Positions 34,069 through 42,455 of a stretch of 64,000 bases of DNA are shown one piece after another; position 1 is the first letter of the stretch; each line of letters starts with the position of its first letter. The notes below the pieces were generated by a model. That model did not search any database. It was not told the origin of the DNA and was given only the letters and a program-made list of their open reading frames with translations. Source of the stretch: Jidongwangia harbinensis. Lineage in GTDB: Bacteria; Actinomycetota; Actinomycetes; Mycobacteriales; Micromonosporaceae. The position numbers were made by a program, and so were the translations under genes. The stretch covers positions 119,133-183,132 of the forward strand of contig NZ_JAIWNC010000024.1 in assembly GCF_020216025.1 (NCBI RefSeq), read 5' to 3'.

Positions 34069-35810
34069 CCATCGTCACCACCACCCACGGTGCCGTACGC
34101 GGCACTGGCGCCTTCCGCAACATTCCGTACGCCGCACCACCCCTCGGCGCCGCCAGGTTCGCGGCTCCCCGGCCACACCCGCCGTGGGAGGGCGTCCGCG
34201 ACGGCACCACCTTCGGCCCCAACGCGCCGCAGTCCGAACGCCGGCTCGGCGACGTCGACATGTCGGGCTACTTCGGCGACGGCTGGCACCGGGGCGAGGA
34301 CTACCTGACCGTCAACGTCTGGACGCCCGACGCCAAGGGTTCCGGTGCCCCGGTAATGGTGTTCGTCCACGGCGGCGGGTTCGTCGCGGGCTCCAACCGC
34401 GCCGCCTACTACGACGGGTCCACCTTCGCCCGCGACGGCGTCGTCCTGGTCACCGTCAACTACCGGCTCGGAATCGCGGGTTTCCTGGACCTGCCTGATG
34501 CGCCCGCCAACCGAGGCTTGCTCGACGTGGTGGCCGGCCTGCGCTGGGTACGGGAAAACATCGCGGCCTTCGGCGGCGACCCGGACAACGTCACGCTGTT
34601 CGGGCAGTCGGCCGGCGCCACCATCGTCGGCGGCGTACTCGCCACACCCGACGCCGCCGGGCTCTTCCGGCGCGCAATCATCCAGAGCGGAAGTGGCCTC
34701 GGTGCGTTCAGCCGGGAGCAGGGCGCCCGCGTCGCCCGGGCAGCAGCCGAGATACTCGGCGTCGGGGCAACCGCCGAGGCGCTCGGACAGCTGACGGACG
34801 AGCAGCTGGTCGAGGCGGCCGCACAACTGGCGGGCCTCGACCTGCGCACGGCGGACCACCGGGACCCACTGATCGGACTGAGCCCCTTCAGCCTGGTCTC
34901 GGACGTCCAGCCGGCCGACGCCGTCGCCACCGGAATGAGCGCCGACGTTGATCTACTCATCGGCACCAACACCGAGGAGGGCAACCTCTATCTCATCCCG
35001 GTCGGCAGGTACGACGGTTCGACGAGCGCCGACGTGCACGCCGTGGCGGCGCTCGCCCACCCGGAACCGGAACGGCTCGTCACGGCGTACCGGAGAAACC
35101 GGCCTGACGCGACGGACGCCGAGCTGCGGTCGGCCATCCTGGGTGACGCACTGTTCGGAGCCGGCAGCTGGGCGCTGAGTGAGGCGCACTCCCAGAACTC
35201 ACGCTCACGGACGTTCGGGTACGAGTTCGGCCGGCGCGATCCCCGCCTCGGCGCAACGCACACGATCGAGCTGCCGTACGTATTCGGCGACTCCGACGTG
35301 CACGACACCTGGATCCGCTTCGCCCGGACGGGTGATCCGGGCTGGGAGCCGTTCGAGGCGGACCGCAGGGCCACGATGCACATCGGTGCGACGTGGGAAC
35401 AGGTCGACGATCCGCGTGGGCCTGAACGGCTGGCATGGCGACGCCGCACACCCGTCGGGGCACCGGTCTCCGCGTCGCCGCTGTCGCGAGGCATCCGCAA
35501 GGGAAACATCCTGCAGGTGTCCGGGCAACTCCCGTACGACCCGGCCACCGGCGAGCTCAGCGGCAGCACGGTCTCCGCACAGACGGCGCAGGCCCTGCGT
35601 AACGTCATCGCCGTGCTGGAGGCGGGCGGCGCGCACCTCGCGGACGTCGTGATGCTGCGCGTGTACCTCGCCCATCCCGGTCACCTGAACGAGATGAACG
35701 AGGCCTACGCGGCACTGGTCGGAAGACCGTATCCGGCCCGCACGACCGTCTACATGCAGCTCCCACCGGGCGTGATGGTGGAGGTCGACGCGCTGGCCGT
35801 ACTGAGCTGA
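34065..35810 (+). CDS. Carboxylesterase type B fused to a C-terminal RidA domain
   Basis: A 581-residue fusion. Residues 1 to about 455 are a type-B carboxylesterase: FRNIPYAAPPLGAARF, the oxyanion region VFVHGGGFVAGS, the nucleophile GQSAGA (Ser182), and ATHTIELPYVFG with the catalytic His. Residues about 466-581 are a complete RidA/YjgF domain: ILQVSGQLPYDPATGEL, LRNVIAVLEAGGAHLADVV, and PARTTVYMQLPPGVMVEVDA. The usual RidA arginine (here in YPARTTV) is kept. RidA hydrolyses reactive imines/enamines. No stop or frameshift lies at the join. The combination suggests ester hydrolysis followed by imine or enamine clearance. Confidence 0.88.
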   Translation: MTIVTTTHGAVRGTGAFRNIPYAAPPLGAARFAAPRPHPPWEGVRDGTTFGPNAPQSERRLGDVDMSGYFGDGWHRGEDYLTVNVWTPDAKGSGAPVMVFVHGGGFVAGSNRAAYYDGSTFARDGVVLVTVNYRLGIAGFLDLPDAPANRGLLDVVAGLRWVRENIAAFGGDPDNVTLFGQSAGATIVGGVLATPDAAGLFRRAIIQSGSGLGAFSREQGARVARAAAEILGVGATAEALGQLTDEQLVEAAAQLAGLDLRTADHRDPLIGLSPFSLVSDVQPADAVATGMSADVDLLIGTNTEEGNLYLIPVGRYDGSTSADVHAVAALAHPEPERLVTAYRRNRPDATDAELRSAILGDALFGAGSWALSEAHSQNSRSRTFGYEFGRRDPRLGATHTIELPYVFGDSDVHDTWIRFARTGDPGWEPFEADRRATMHIGATWEQVDDPRGPERLAWRRRTPVGAPVSASPLSRGIRKGNILQVSGQLPYDPATGELSGSTVSAQTAQALRNVIAVLEAGGAHLADVVMLRVYLAHPGHLNEMNEAYAALVGRPYPARTTVYMQLPPGVMVEVDALAVLS

Positions 35811-36019
35811 TGACGGTACTGATCACACCGTTCCTCGCGGTGTTCGACTTCTTCGCAATGAGCACGGCCGGGCTGGGTGCTCCGGCCCTGGCCGTCTTCA
35901 CCACCGCGTACGCCGCCGGGCCGGTCCTGGCCCTGCTCATGTATGGCGGACACCCCGGAGTGCCGCCGTGCGGCTCAACCCGGGGTGAAAGTCGCGGTGA
36001 ACGCTGGCCTGGGTCATGA
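35810..36019 (+). pseudogene. Possible remnant of an MFS transporter gene
   Basis: A 69-residue reading frame whose ATG overlaps the upstream stop (TGATG). The first 47 residues are hydrophobic and look like the first helix of an MFS drug-efflux protein (ITPFLAVFDFFAMSTAGLG) joined directly to a later helix (TTAYAAGPVLALLMYGG), followed by hydrophilic junk. This reads like a transporter gene with a large internal deletion; a real small membrane protein cannot be excluded. Confidence 0.35.
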
Positions 36020-36239
36020 GTGACATCACCGCTGACGTCTACCTCAGCTTCCAGGCCGACATCTGAGCGTCTACGGGCGTCGCCGGGACGCCTCAGTCCG
36101 CGGACGGCACGGACCGAGGGCCCCTCGCCTGTCCGGCCCGGACCCGTTACCTACTCGTGATGGTGGTTTCCGAACTCCTTCGGCGGGCGGCGCATCGCAC
36201 CACGTGTCGGAAGAACTCAAACGGAGAACGGGGAAGACA

Positions 36240-36824
36240 TTGCGCAAGAACCACCTCGCCGCGGGGCTGCTCGGGACGGCGCTCGTCGTGGGATTCGCAG
36301 CGCCCGCCGAGGCGAGCGCTACGGGAACGGCATCCGTCGTTTCCTACCAGGATGGCCAGATGGTCGTCTTCAAGGCGGCGTCCGGCAAGGCCAACCGGGT
36401 CGTCATCTCCAGCGCGTCGACGCACCACTACCTCACGCTCGACGACACGTACCCGATCAGGGCCGGTGCCGGCTGCAAGCCGGTCAAGGGTGACAGGACC
36501 AAGGTGACCTGTGGCCTCGGCGAACTCACCGAGCGGGTCCGGGTGCACACCTACGACCGCGGCGACAGCATCACCAACAAGACCCGGCTGAAGCTGATCG
36601 CGTACGGCGGTTCCGGCAACGACACGATCCGGGGTGCCTCGGCCGGCGACCTGATCTACGGCGGGTCCGGCAACGACACGGTCCACGCCAACGGCGGCAA
36701 CGACAGAATTCATGGCGGCTCGGGGAACGACATCCTCTACGGCGGTTCCGGCAACGACCACCTGATCGGCGGCACGGGCAAGGACACGCTGCGCGGCGGC
36801 CCGGGCTCCGACCGCATCTCCTAG
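36240..36824 (+). CDS. Secreted RTX-like calcium-binding repeat protein
   Basis: A protein of about 194 residues from a TTG start with a GGGGAAG site; an upstream GTG at 36204 is the alternative. Residues 1-27 form a signal peptide (HLAAGLLGTALVVGFAAPAE, cut after ASA). A beta-rich middle follows. The C-terminal 70 residues hold haemolysin-type nonapeptide repeats of the GGSGNDTI/L kind (about seven units), which bind calcium in a beta-roll. It lacks a toxin or enzyme domain and, with a Sec signal, is not a type-I-secreted RTX toxin. A terminator-like stem follows. Confidence 0.85.
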   Translation: MRKNHLAAGLLGTALVVGFAAPAEASATGTASVVSYQDGQMVVFKAASGKANRVVISSASTHHYLTLDDTYPIRAGAGCKPVKGDRTKVTCGLGELTERVRVHTYDRGDSITNKTRLKLIAYGGSGNDTIRGASAGDLIYGGSGNDTVHANGGNDRIHGGSGNDILYGGSGNDHLIGGTGKDTLRGGPGSDRIS

Positions 36825-36843
36825 AACGGGCGACGACGCGGTC

Positions 36844-36876
36844 GGCTCCGCCTCGAGCAAGGAGGGAGGCGGGGCC
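36844..36876 (+). terminator. GC-rich stem downstream of the RTX-like gene
   Basis: GGCTCCGCCTC (36844-36854) pairs with GAGGCGGGGCC (36866-36876) in an 11-bp stem with one G-T pair and an 11-base loop. There is no U-tract, as is usual for many actinomycete terminators. The rest of 36877-37123 shows no gene. Confidence 0.5.
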
Positions 36877-37123
36877 GGCCGCAGGACGACGGGATGACAA
36901 AGAACGGTCGGGCGTGATCGCCGACGAACCTTGACATGCCGAGGGGAGTGCTGTTCCCAAACCACCACGCCAGCACGCAGATCATCCACCACGAAGGCGA
37001 ACTGGTCGGCTGGCCTGTTCCCCGTGACGGAAGCGGGCTGACGCAGGAACAGGCCGCGATCAGTGCAGCAGATCTGGGACGCCGACTGTCGATGGCCGAG
37101 GTAGAGCTGACATTCTTACGGTC

Positions 37124-37957
37124 ATGCTCCCCACCGACGGACATGTTCACACCGAATGGTCCTGGGACTGCGAGCCAGGTGACATGGAGGCCAGTTGCGC
37201 CCGGGCGCTGGCCATGGGCCTGCCGGCCATCGCCTTCACCGAGCACCTCGACTTCACCGTCTGGACCAGGGTGGAACCGGCGCCGGATGCCCCCGCGAAG
37301 GTCACCGACCTGATCACCGAGGACGGGACGCTGGCCCCGCCCCGGCTGGACGTCGACGGCTATCTGGCGTGCGTGCAGCGTTGCCGGGAGAAGTTTTCCG
37401 ACCTGGTGATCCTCACCGGGGTGGAGGTCGGCGAGCCGCATTGGCACCGGGATCAGGTTGCGGCGGTGCTCGCGGCGGGGCGGTTCGACCGCGTCCTCGG
37501 CTCCCTGCACACCCTGCCGCTGGGCGCGGGGCTCAATGAGCCGGGCGAGCACTTCGCACGACGGCCGGCCGCGGAGGTGGTTCGCGACTACCTGGCCGAG
37601 ATTCCCCGGCTGGTGGCCGGATCCACGGACTTCGAGGCGCTCGCCCACATCGACTTCGTCAGCCGGTACTGGCCCGCGACCGCGGGGCCGTTCGACCCCG
37701 CGGACTTCGAGGAGGAGTTCCGGCATGCGCTGACGGTGGTGGCGGCCGCCGGCCTGACGCTGGAGGTCAACACGAACCGGCGGCCCTTCCCGGAGGTCGT
37801 GCGGTGGTGGAGGGAGGCCGGAGGTGCGGTAGTCACCTTCGGCAGCGACGCGCACTGTCCCGGCGGCGTCGGCGAGGGCTTCGCGGAAGCAGTCGCCATG
37901 GTCGAGGCGTTCGGCTTCCGTCCCGGCCGGCACCCCTACGACAGCTGGTACGCCTGA
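37124..37957 (+). CDS. PHP-domain phosphoesterase (histidinol-phosphatase-like)
   Basis: A 277-residue PHP protein: HVHTEWSWD at residues 7-15 (first metal site), FTEHLDF, LTGVEVGEPHWH, LGSLHTLP, ALAHIDFVSRYWP and the final FGSDAHCPGGVGEGF are all metal-ligand motifs of HisK-type histidinol-phosphate phosphatases. It likely hydrolyses a phosphate monoester with a metal cluster. No other histidine-biosynthesis gene is near, so the physiological substrate is open. ATG start at 37124. Confidence 0.88.
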   Translation: MLPTDGHVHTEWSWDCEPGDMEASCARALAMGLPAIAFTEHLDFTVWTRVEPAPDAPAKVTDLITEDGTLAPPRLDVDGYLACVQRCREKFSDLVILTGVEVGEPHWHRDQVAAVLAAGRFDRVLGSLHTLPLGAGLNEPGEHFARRPAAEVVRDYLAEIPRLVAGSTDFEALAHIDFVSRYWPATAGPFDPADFEEEFRHALTVVAAAGLTLEVNTNRRPFPEVVRWWREAGGAVVTFGSDAHCPGGVGEGFAEAVAMVEAFGFRPGRHPYDSWYA

Positions 37958-38029
37958 CGCGATCTGCATCTGTGGCATGCGGTCGCCGTCGGCGCCCCAC
38001 CGGAAGGTGCGCCGCCAGCCTGTGGGCTG

Positions 38030-38842
38030 TCAGCGACGGCCCCAGATCAGCCGGCACGCGTACGGCAGCGTGTAGGAGCCCTCGGGGCTGCGGTAGTCGC
38101 TCAACAGGTCACCGAAGCGCACGCGGGCCCTGGCAAGAAGGTCGTCGTCGGCATCCTTGAGTACGGCCCCGAGCATCGCCGGACCGGTTGCGAGTTCCCA
38201 CATCGCCGACTCGTGGGGGAACTCGACGGACCACGACCAGAGTTCACTGGCGACCTCGGAGAGTCCGGCCTGGACGAGCCATTGCTCCCGGCGACCGGGC
38301 ATGGCGAGGTGCTCGAGCCGCTGGATCGAGGCGGTCGCCTGCGCGGGCAGCCGTTCGCCGACAGCTTCCGAGATCGCGTACGTGAGGATGTTCTTGCTGG
38401 CGGCGTCCCAGGTCGCGATGCTGAACGCCGCGCCGGGGCGCATCACCCGGGCCAGCTCGCGAGACTCGGCCCTCGGGTCGGCGAAGGACAGCACGCCGAA
38501 CCGGGAGACGACCAGGTCCGTGCTCTCGTCCGGCAGGTCGAGCTGCTGGCTGTTCTGCACTGCGAAGCGGACGCCGGTGATCCCCCTTCTGGCCGCCTTG
38601 GTGCGCGCCATGCCGACCATGGGTTCGGCCGCCTCGACGCCAACCAATTCCAGTCCGGGGAAGCGCTCCGCCAGGGTCAGGCCGGGCTCGCCCGTGCCGC
38701 AGGCGACATCCAGCACCTTGGCGCCCGCCGCAGGCTCGGGAATATGTTCCATGATCCTGGTGGTCACCGGTGCCAGAACGGGCAGCATCTGGGCGAAGCT
38801 GTCGGCAAGCCGGCCGAAGTCGAAACTGACCTGGGATGACAT
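38030..38842 (-). CDS. SAM-dependent class I methyltransferase
   Basis: A 270-residue UbiE/Methyltransf_11-like enzyme. Motif I reads KVLDVACGTGEPGLTLAERF, followed by LVGVEAAEPMVGMA and the post-motif DLVVSRFGVLSFADP. ATG at 38842 with GGAGCAGG upstream; an in-frame start at 38890 is less likely. It follows the catabolic operon on the same strand after a 111-base gap. The substrate is unknown. Confidence 0.88.
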   Translation of the reverse strand: MSSQVSFDFGRLADSFAQMLPVLAPVTTRIMEHIPEPAAGAKVLDVACGTGEPGLTLAERFPGLELVGVEAAEPMVGMARTKAARRGITGVRFAVQNSQQLDLPDESTDLVVSRFGVLSFADPRAESRELARVMRPGAAFSIATWDAASKNILTYAISEAVGERLPAQATASIQRLEHLAMPGRREQWLVQAGLSEVASELWSWSVEFPHESAMWELATGPAMLGAVLKDADDDLLARARVRFGDLLSDYRSPEGSYTLPYACRLIWGRR

Positions 38843-38953
38843 CGTCCTGCTCCGCGATAGAAGGGTGGGTGAGGAAACCGTGGAGGACATGGTTCGGCGG
38901 GAGTGCCCGTCGCCCCTGCCGTTCCGGCTCGGCGACGTCCGTGGACATGACGC

Positions 38954-40042
38954 CTAGAGGACCGGCACGACCGGCCGGCGTACGCCGTTCGGCAGGTGGC
39001 GGTTCTCGACGAACGGCACCCCCGGCGCCACCGCCGAAGCGTCGTCGAGCCGCGCGCTCTGCTCCTGCGGCAACGTGAGGCTCAGCGCCGCCAGGTATTC
39101 GTCCAGCTGCTCGACGGTGCGCGGGCCGATCAGGGGAATGAGCGCGGTCGGTGACTGGGCTTGGCGGTGCAGCAGCCAGGCCATGCTCACCTGCCCGGGC
39201 GTGACCCCGAGCTCGGCCGCGATGTCGAGGACCAGGTCCAGAATCGTCTTGTTCTCGGCGTGCACCAGCGCTCCCCGCCAGTTCGTCAGCCGGCCCGCGT
39301 CGCTCGTGCGGTACTTGCCGGTGAGCCGTCCACCGCCCAGTGGGGACCACATTCCCACGCCGAGGCCGAGCGCGGTGGCCATCGGCAGCAGCTCGCGGTC
39401 GGCGGTGCGCTCGAGCAGGCTGTACTCGGCCTGGATGGCGGTGACCGGCGCCCAGCCACGAAGGTCGGTGATCGCCGTGGCACGCGACACCTGCCAGGCC
39501 GGGAAGTTGGACAGTCCCGCGTACAGAATCTTGCCGGCCGAGACCAGGTCGTCGAACCCGCGCAGGATCTCGTCGATCGGCGTGAGGCCATCCGGGAAGT
39601 GCGCCCAGTAGAGGTCGATGCGATCGGTACGCAGGCGGCGCAGGCTCGCCTCGACGGCGCGGACCATGTTCTTGCGGCTGTTGCCGGAGACGGTGATTCC
39701 GCTGTGCGTACCGTCGGGGCTGCCGAATTTCGTGGCCACCGTGAAGTGATCGCGATCGGTGGCGAGCAGGTCACCGAGAATCTCCTCGGATTCCGCGCGC
39801 GCATAGCTGTCGGAGGTGTCGATGAACGTTCCGCCGGCCGTGGCGAACCGGTCGAACATGGCGCGAGCCTCGTCGGGAGTGGCACCGCTGCCCCACCGTG
39901 TTCCAAAGTTGACGGTGCCGAGTGCATAGGCGGACACCCGCAGGCCGGAGCGCCGGCCGAAGTTCTGATGCAGCATGAGGGGGAAAACCTGACCGACCAC
40001 GGCGTCGCCGCGGTGCATCGAGGGACGGGATTGCTTGGACAT
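38954..40042 (-). CDS. Aldo/keto reductase
   Basis: A (beta/alpha)8 NADPH-dependent reductase of 340-362 residues, depending on the start (40042 or the ATG at 39976, where homology begins: MLHQNFGRRSGLRVSAYALG). Catalytic residues are visible in FIDTSDSYARAESEE (Asp, Tyr), VATKFGSP (Lys) and DLYWAHFPD (His). LIGPRTVEQLDEYLAAL is the C-terminal cofactor region. It resembles the AKR11/12-type. It is the last gene of an operon with an SDR and an intradiol dioxygenase, 15 bases after the SDR stop. Confidence 0.88.
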   Translation of the reverse strand: MSKQSRPSMHRGDAVVGQVFPLMLHQNFGRRSGLRVSAYALGTVNFGTRWGSGATPDEARAMFDRFATAGGTFIDTSDSYARAESEEILGDLLATDRDHFTVATKFGSPDGTHSGITVSGNSRKNMVRAVEASLRRLRTDRIDLYWAHFPDGLTPIDEILRGFDDLVSAGKILYAGLSNFPAWQVSRATAITDLRGWAPVTAIQAEYSLLERTADRELLPMATALGLGVGMWSPLGGGRLTGKYRTSDAGRLTNWRGALVHAENKTILDLVLDIAAELGVTPGQVSMAWLLHRQAQSPTALIPLIGPRTVEQLDEYLAALSLTLPQEQSARLDDASAVAPGVPFVENRHLPNGVRRPVVPVL

Positions 40043-40057
40043 GCGAAACGGGCTGGT

Positions 40058-40942
40058 TCAGCTCAGCCCGGCGTTTGCCCGTGGCGGCAGCGCGCTGACG
40101 CCGAGCTCGCGGACGCAGCGTTCGTAGACGTTGGCGGCCAGGACGGGATCGCGGGCGGGCTTCGGCGGGTCCGCGGGGGCGCCCTTGGCGAAGAAGCCGC
40201 CGTTCGGCGATGGCGTGATTCTGCTCGTGGCGAGCAGAACGGGCGTACGGGCCGCCTTGTCGGGCGCCTGGGCGAAGAGTCCGCCGACGGCGGCGACTGC
40301 CTTGAGTATCCCGCCGGACTTGGCGTTGAAGCCGGTCCTGATGACGCCAGGGGTGGCGCTGTACGCGCTCATGTCCGCCGGGAGCCGATCCGCCAGCGCG
40401 GCGGTGGCCAGGATGCCCAGCAGTTTGGCGGAGCCGTAGACGGCCAGCTGAGGGAATCTGCTACGCCAGGAGGTGCCGGTGACGTCGGGGTTGTCGGCGT
40501 CGACGCGGCCGCGGGTGACCAGGTCGCTGGAGATGGAGACGATCCGGGCGGTGGGGGCGAGCAGGCCGGCGCCGAGCAGCACATGGGTGAGGTGCAACGG
40601 TGCCAGGAGGTTCAGCGCGTGGGTGCGTTCGACACCGTCGGCGGTCTCCGCATAGCCGGCGAAGGCGGCTCCGGCGTTGTTGATCAGCACATCGACGTGC
40701 CCGACGAGGTTGCGCAGCTGGGCTCCGAGGGCCAAGACACCGGCGCGGTCGACCAGGTCGGTGTGCAGAGCGTGCACGGTACGCCCGGCGGCCTGCGCGG
40801 CGAGAACCTGGCGGGCCTCCCGGGCGCTGCCGGCGTCGCGGGTGACGGCGACGACGTCGAAGCCGGCGGCGAGCAACTGCCGGGCGGTGGCCTGCCCGAG
40901 ACCGCCGGCCGCGCCGGTGATGACAGCGGTACGCGTGTTCAT
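40058..40942 (-). CDS. Short-chain dehydrogenase/reductase
   Basis: A 294-residue classical SDR. The cofactor loop TGAAGGLG is at residues 9-16, VLINNAGAAFAGYAE carries the NNAG motif, SISSDL holds the Ser and YGSAK the catalytic Tyr-Lys pair, followed by SAYSATPGVIRTGF. It is middle gene of the dioxygenase-SDR-AKR operon, 12 bases after the dioxygenase stop. A role oxidising or reducing an aromatic-ring-cleavage product is plausible but inferred. Confidence 0.92.
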   Translation of the reverse strand: MNTRTAVITGAAGGLGQATARQLLAAGFDVVAVTRDAGSAREARQVLAAQAAGRTVHALHTDLVDRAGVLALGAQLRNLVGHVDVLINNAGAAFAGYAETADGVERTHALNLLAPLHLTHVLLGAGLLAPTARIVSISSDLVTRGRVDADNPDVTGTSWRSRFPQLAVYGSAKLLGILATAALADRLPADMSAYSATPGVIRTGFNAKSGGILKAVAAVGGLFAQAPDKAARTPVLLATSRITPSPNGGFFAKGAPADPPKPARDPVLAANVYERCVRELGVSALPPRANAGLS

Positions 40943-40954
40943 GGGTGCTCCTGA

Positions 40955-41683
40955 TCAGCGAGGGATCTGCAGGGTGAGATCGGCGCGGTGGCCGTCCCCG
41001 GCCGGCTGGATGCTGAGCCAGCTTCCCGGGGAGCCTTTGGCGAGCCGGATCTCGATGTCGGTGTCGTTGCGGTACGGGCTCCGGCCGCGCGGCGCGTAAG
41101 GGGGCAGCGTCTGGACGTGGGCGGCGAAGTCGTCGGGGAAGTACAGCTCGGTGCCGAGCGCCGCTGCGCCTTCGACGCAGACCCGGGCGTGGATGTGCAC
41201 GGTGCGCGGGGTGTACCAGCCCGGGACGATGGTCTGGAACTCCACGTACCCGGCGTCGTCGGTGTTCTGCAGACCACGCAGGAACATCGCGTCGTCCGTC
41301 GGCCGGAACCGGCGCAGCGTCAGCGACACCAGCGCCGGGAACCTGTCGGCGCCGTAGCGCTGATAGCCGGAGTAGATGCCCCGCGAGTCGCAGTGCCAGA
41401 TCTCCACGGACGCCCCGGCCAGCGGCGCCAGCGTGCCGGCCCGCACGACGCGGAGGCGCAGCAGCAGCGGGACGCCGTCACGGCCCTCCCGTACGTCGCG
41501 CCGCACCGGCGAGCCGGGCACGTAGTAGGGCCCGTTGCCCTGGCCCGCCGTGGCCTGGTCCGGGTCGAGCGTGGCGGCGCGGCGGATGGTCGCCCGGTTG
41601 TCGATGAAACCCAGCACCGTGGTCAGTACGCGGCGCCGTAGCCGGTCGCGTGCCGATCGTGGCCGGCCCACGGTCCCCGCCAT
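40955..41683 (-). CDS. Intradiol ring-cleavage dioxygenase-like protein
   Basis: A 242-residue protein from the ATG at 41683 (GGAGG site). It matches protocatechuate/catechol intradiol dioxygenase beta-folds: GPYYVPGSPVRRDVREGRDG, EIWHCDSRGIYSGY (first Tyr ligand) and GWYTPRTVHIHARV (second Tyr and two His ligands), so all four Fe(III) ligands can be assigned. Such enzymes split catechols between the hydroxyls. The gene heads an operon with SDR and AKR genes and is divergent from a MarR regulator. Confidence 0.9.
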   Translation of the reverse strand: MAGTVGRPRSARDRLRRRVLTTVLGFIDNRATIRRAATLDPDQATAGQGNGPYYVPGSPVRRDVREGRDGVPLLLRLRVVRAGTLAPLAGASVEIWHCDSRGIYSGYQRYGADRFPALVSLTLRRFRPTDDAMFLRGLQNTDDAGYVEFQTIVPGWYTPRTVHIHARVCVEGAAALGTELYFPDDFAAHVQTLPPYAPRGRSPYRNDTDIEIRLAKGSPGSWLSIQPAGDGHRADLTLQIPR

Positions 41684-41705
41684 CGCAGATCCTCCGTTCC
41701 AGCAT

Positions 41706-41724
41706 TGCTTGGACTGTCCAAGCA
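41706..41724. promoter_or_regulatory. Perfect palindromic operator (MarR type)
   Basis: TGCTTGGACTGTCCAAGCA is a perfect 9-1-9 inverted repeat 22 bases upstream of the dioxygenase start, in the region divergent from marR. Its size and symmetry suit a MarR dimer. Binding is inferred. Confidence 0.75.
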
Positions 41725-41744
41725 TGTTCGATGCTGACGGAGAA

Positions 41745-41761
41745 GCTTGGAGTTGTCAAAC
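41745..41761. promoter_or_regulatory. Second, imperfect copy of the MarR-type operator
   Basis: GCTTGGAGTTGTCAAAC resembles the core of the palindrome at 41706 (GCTTGGACTGTCCAAGC) with four differences. TTGTCA inside it (41753-41758) with CAGTAT about 18 bases on could be the marR promoter, which this site would then cover, giving autoregulation. Confidence 0.5.
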
Positions 41762-41798
41762 ATTGGATGCTCAAAGCAGTATCCGGTACGCTGAGCGG

Positions 41799-42320
41799 AT
41801 GGAGGAAGAGTCGTTGACCTACCAGCTCCTACGGATGCTGCATGCCATGGAGAACGCGACCAACGCGGAGATCCGGGACGTGCTCGCCGAGCTGAGGCTC
41901 ACCCACGCCCTGGCCGACATGCTGTGGCAGCTGGACCCGGCCGGTCCGGCGCCGTCCATGCGGCACATGGCGGCCCGGCTGCGTTGCGATCCGTCGACCG
42001 TGACCTTCCTCGCCGACAGGCTCGAGCAACTGGGCTATGTGGTCCGCACCACGGCCCCCACCGACCGGCGCACCAAGGTGCTGAACCTGACCGACGGCGG
42101 CCGCGCCGCCCGGAGCCATCTGGTCGAGGCCGCGACCACCCGTACCCCCATCGCCCGCCTCGGCAGCGCCGAGCAACGCCGCCTGCACACTCTGCTGGCC
42201 AAGGCTCTCGCCGACACCGCCCCGGAATCGGAGGGTGTGGGCGCGACAATCGTCGCCGCCCCCGGAAAGGACCGGCACCACACGTCAGCCCGCCGGACCG
42301 TCCCGGGTCGATCGGGCTGA
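41799..42320 (+). CDS. MarR-family transcriptional regulator
   Basis: A 173-residue winged-HTH regulator. The recognition region reads MRHMAARLRCDPSTVTFLAD and the wing VVRTTAPTDRRTKVLNLTDGG with the conserved DxRxK. ATG start at 41799. The C-terminal 25 residues are basic and extend past the usual fold. Divergent from the dioxygenase operon with two operator-like sites between, so a repressor that responds to an aromatic ligand is likely. Confidence 0.9.
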   Translation: MEEESLTYQLLRMLHAMENATNAEIRDVLAELRLTHALADMLWQLDPAGPAPSMRHMAARLRCDPSTVTFLADRLEQLGYVVRTTAPTDRRTKVLNLTDGGRAARSHLVEAATTRTPIARLGSAEQRRLHTLLAKALADTAPESEGVGATIVAAPGKDRHHTSARRTVPGRSG

Positions 42321-42455
42321 CCTGGTCCCGCCTCCCGGCCGGCATACCCAGCAGTCCGCCACGAGTTCAGCCGGCCGCGGTAGCCGGCGACCGCGTGCCG
42401 AACCCCGGCCACCCCGGTCCCCGCGATTCTCCGCCGTGACGCATCCGGCGAGACG

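Noticed and set aside
36240..36824. RTX toxin
   Set aside because: It has a Sec-type signal peptide, only about seven repeats and no toxin or enzyme domain, and no type I secretion genes are near.
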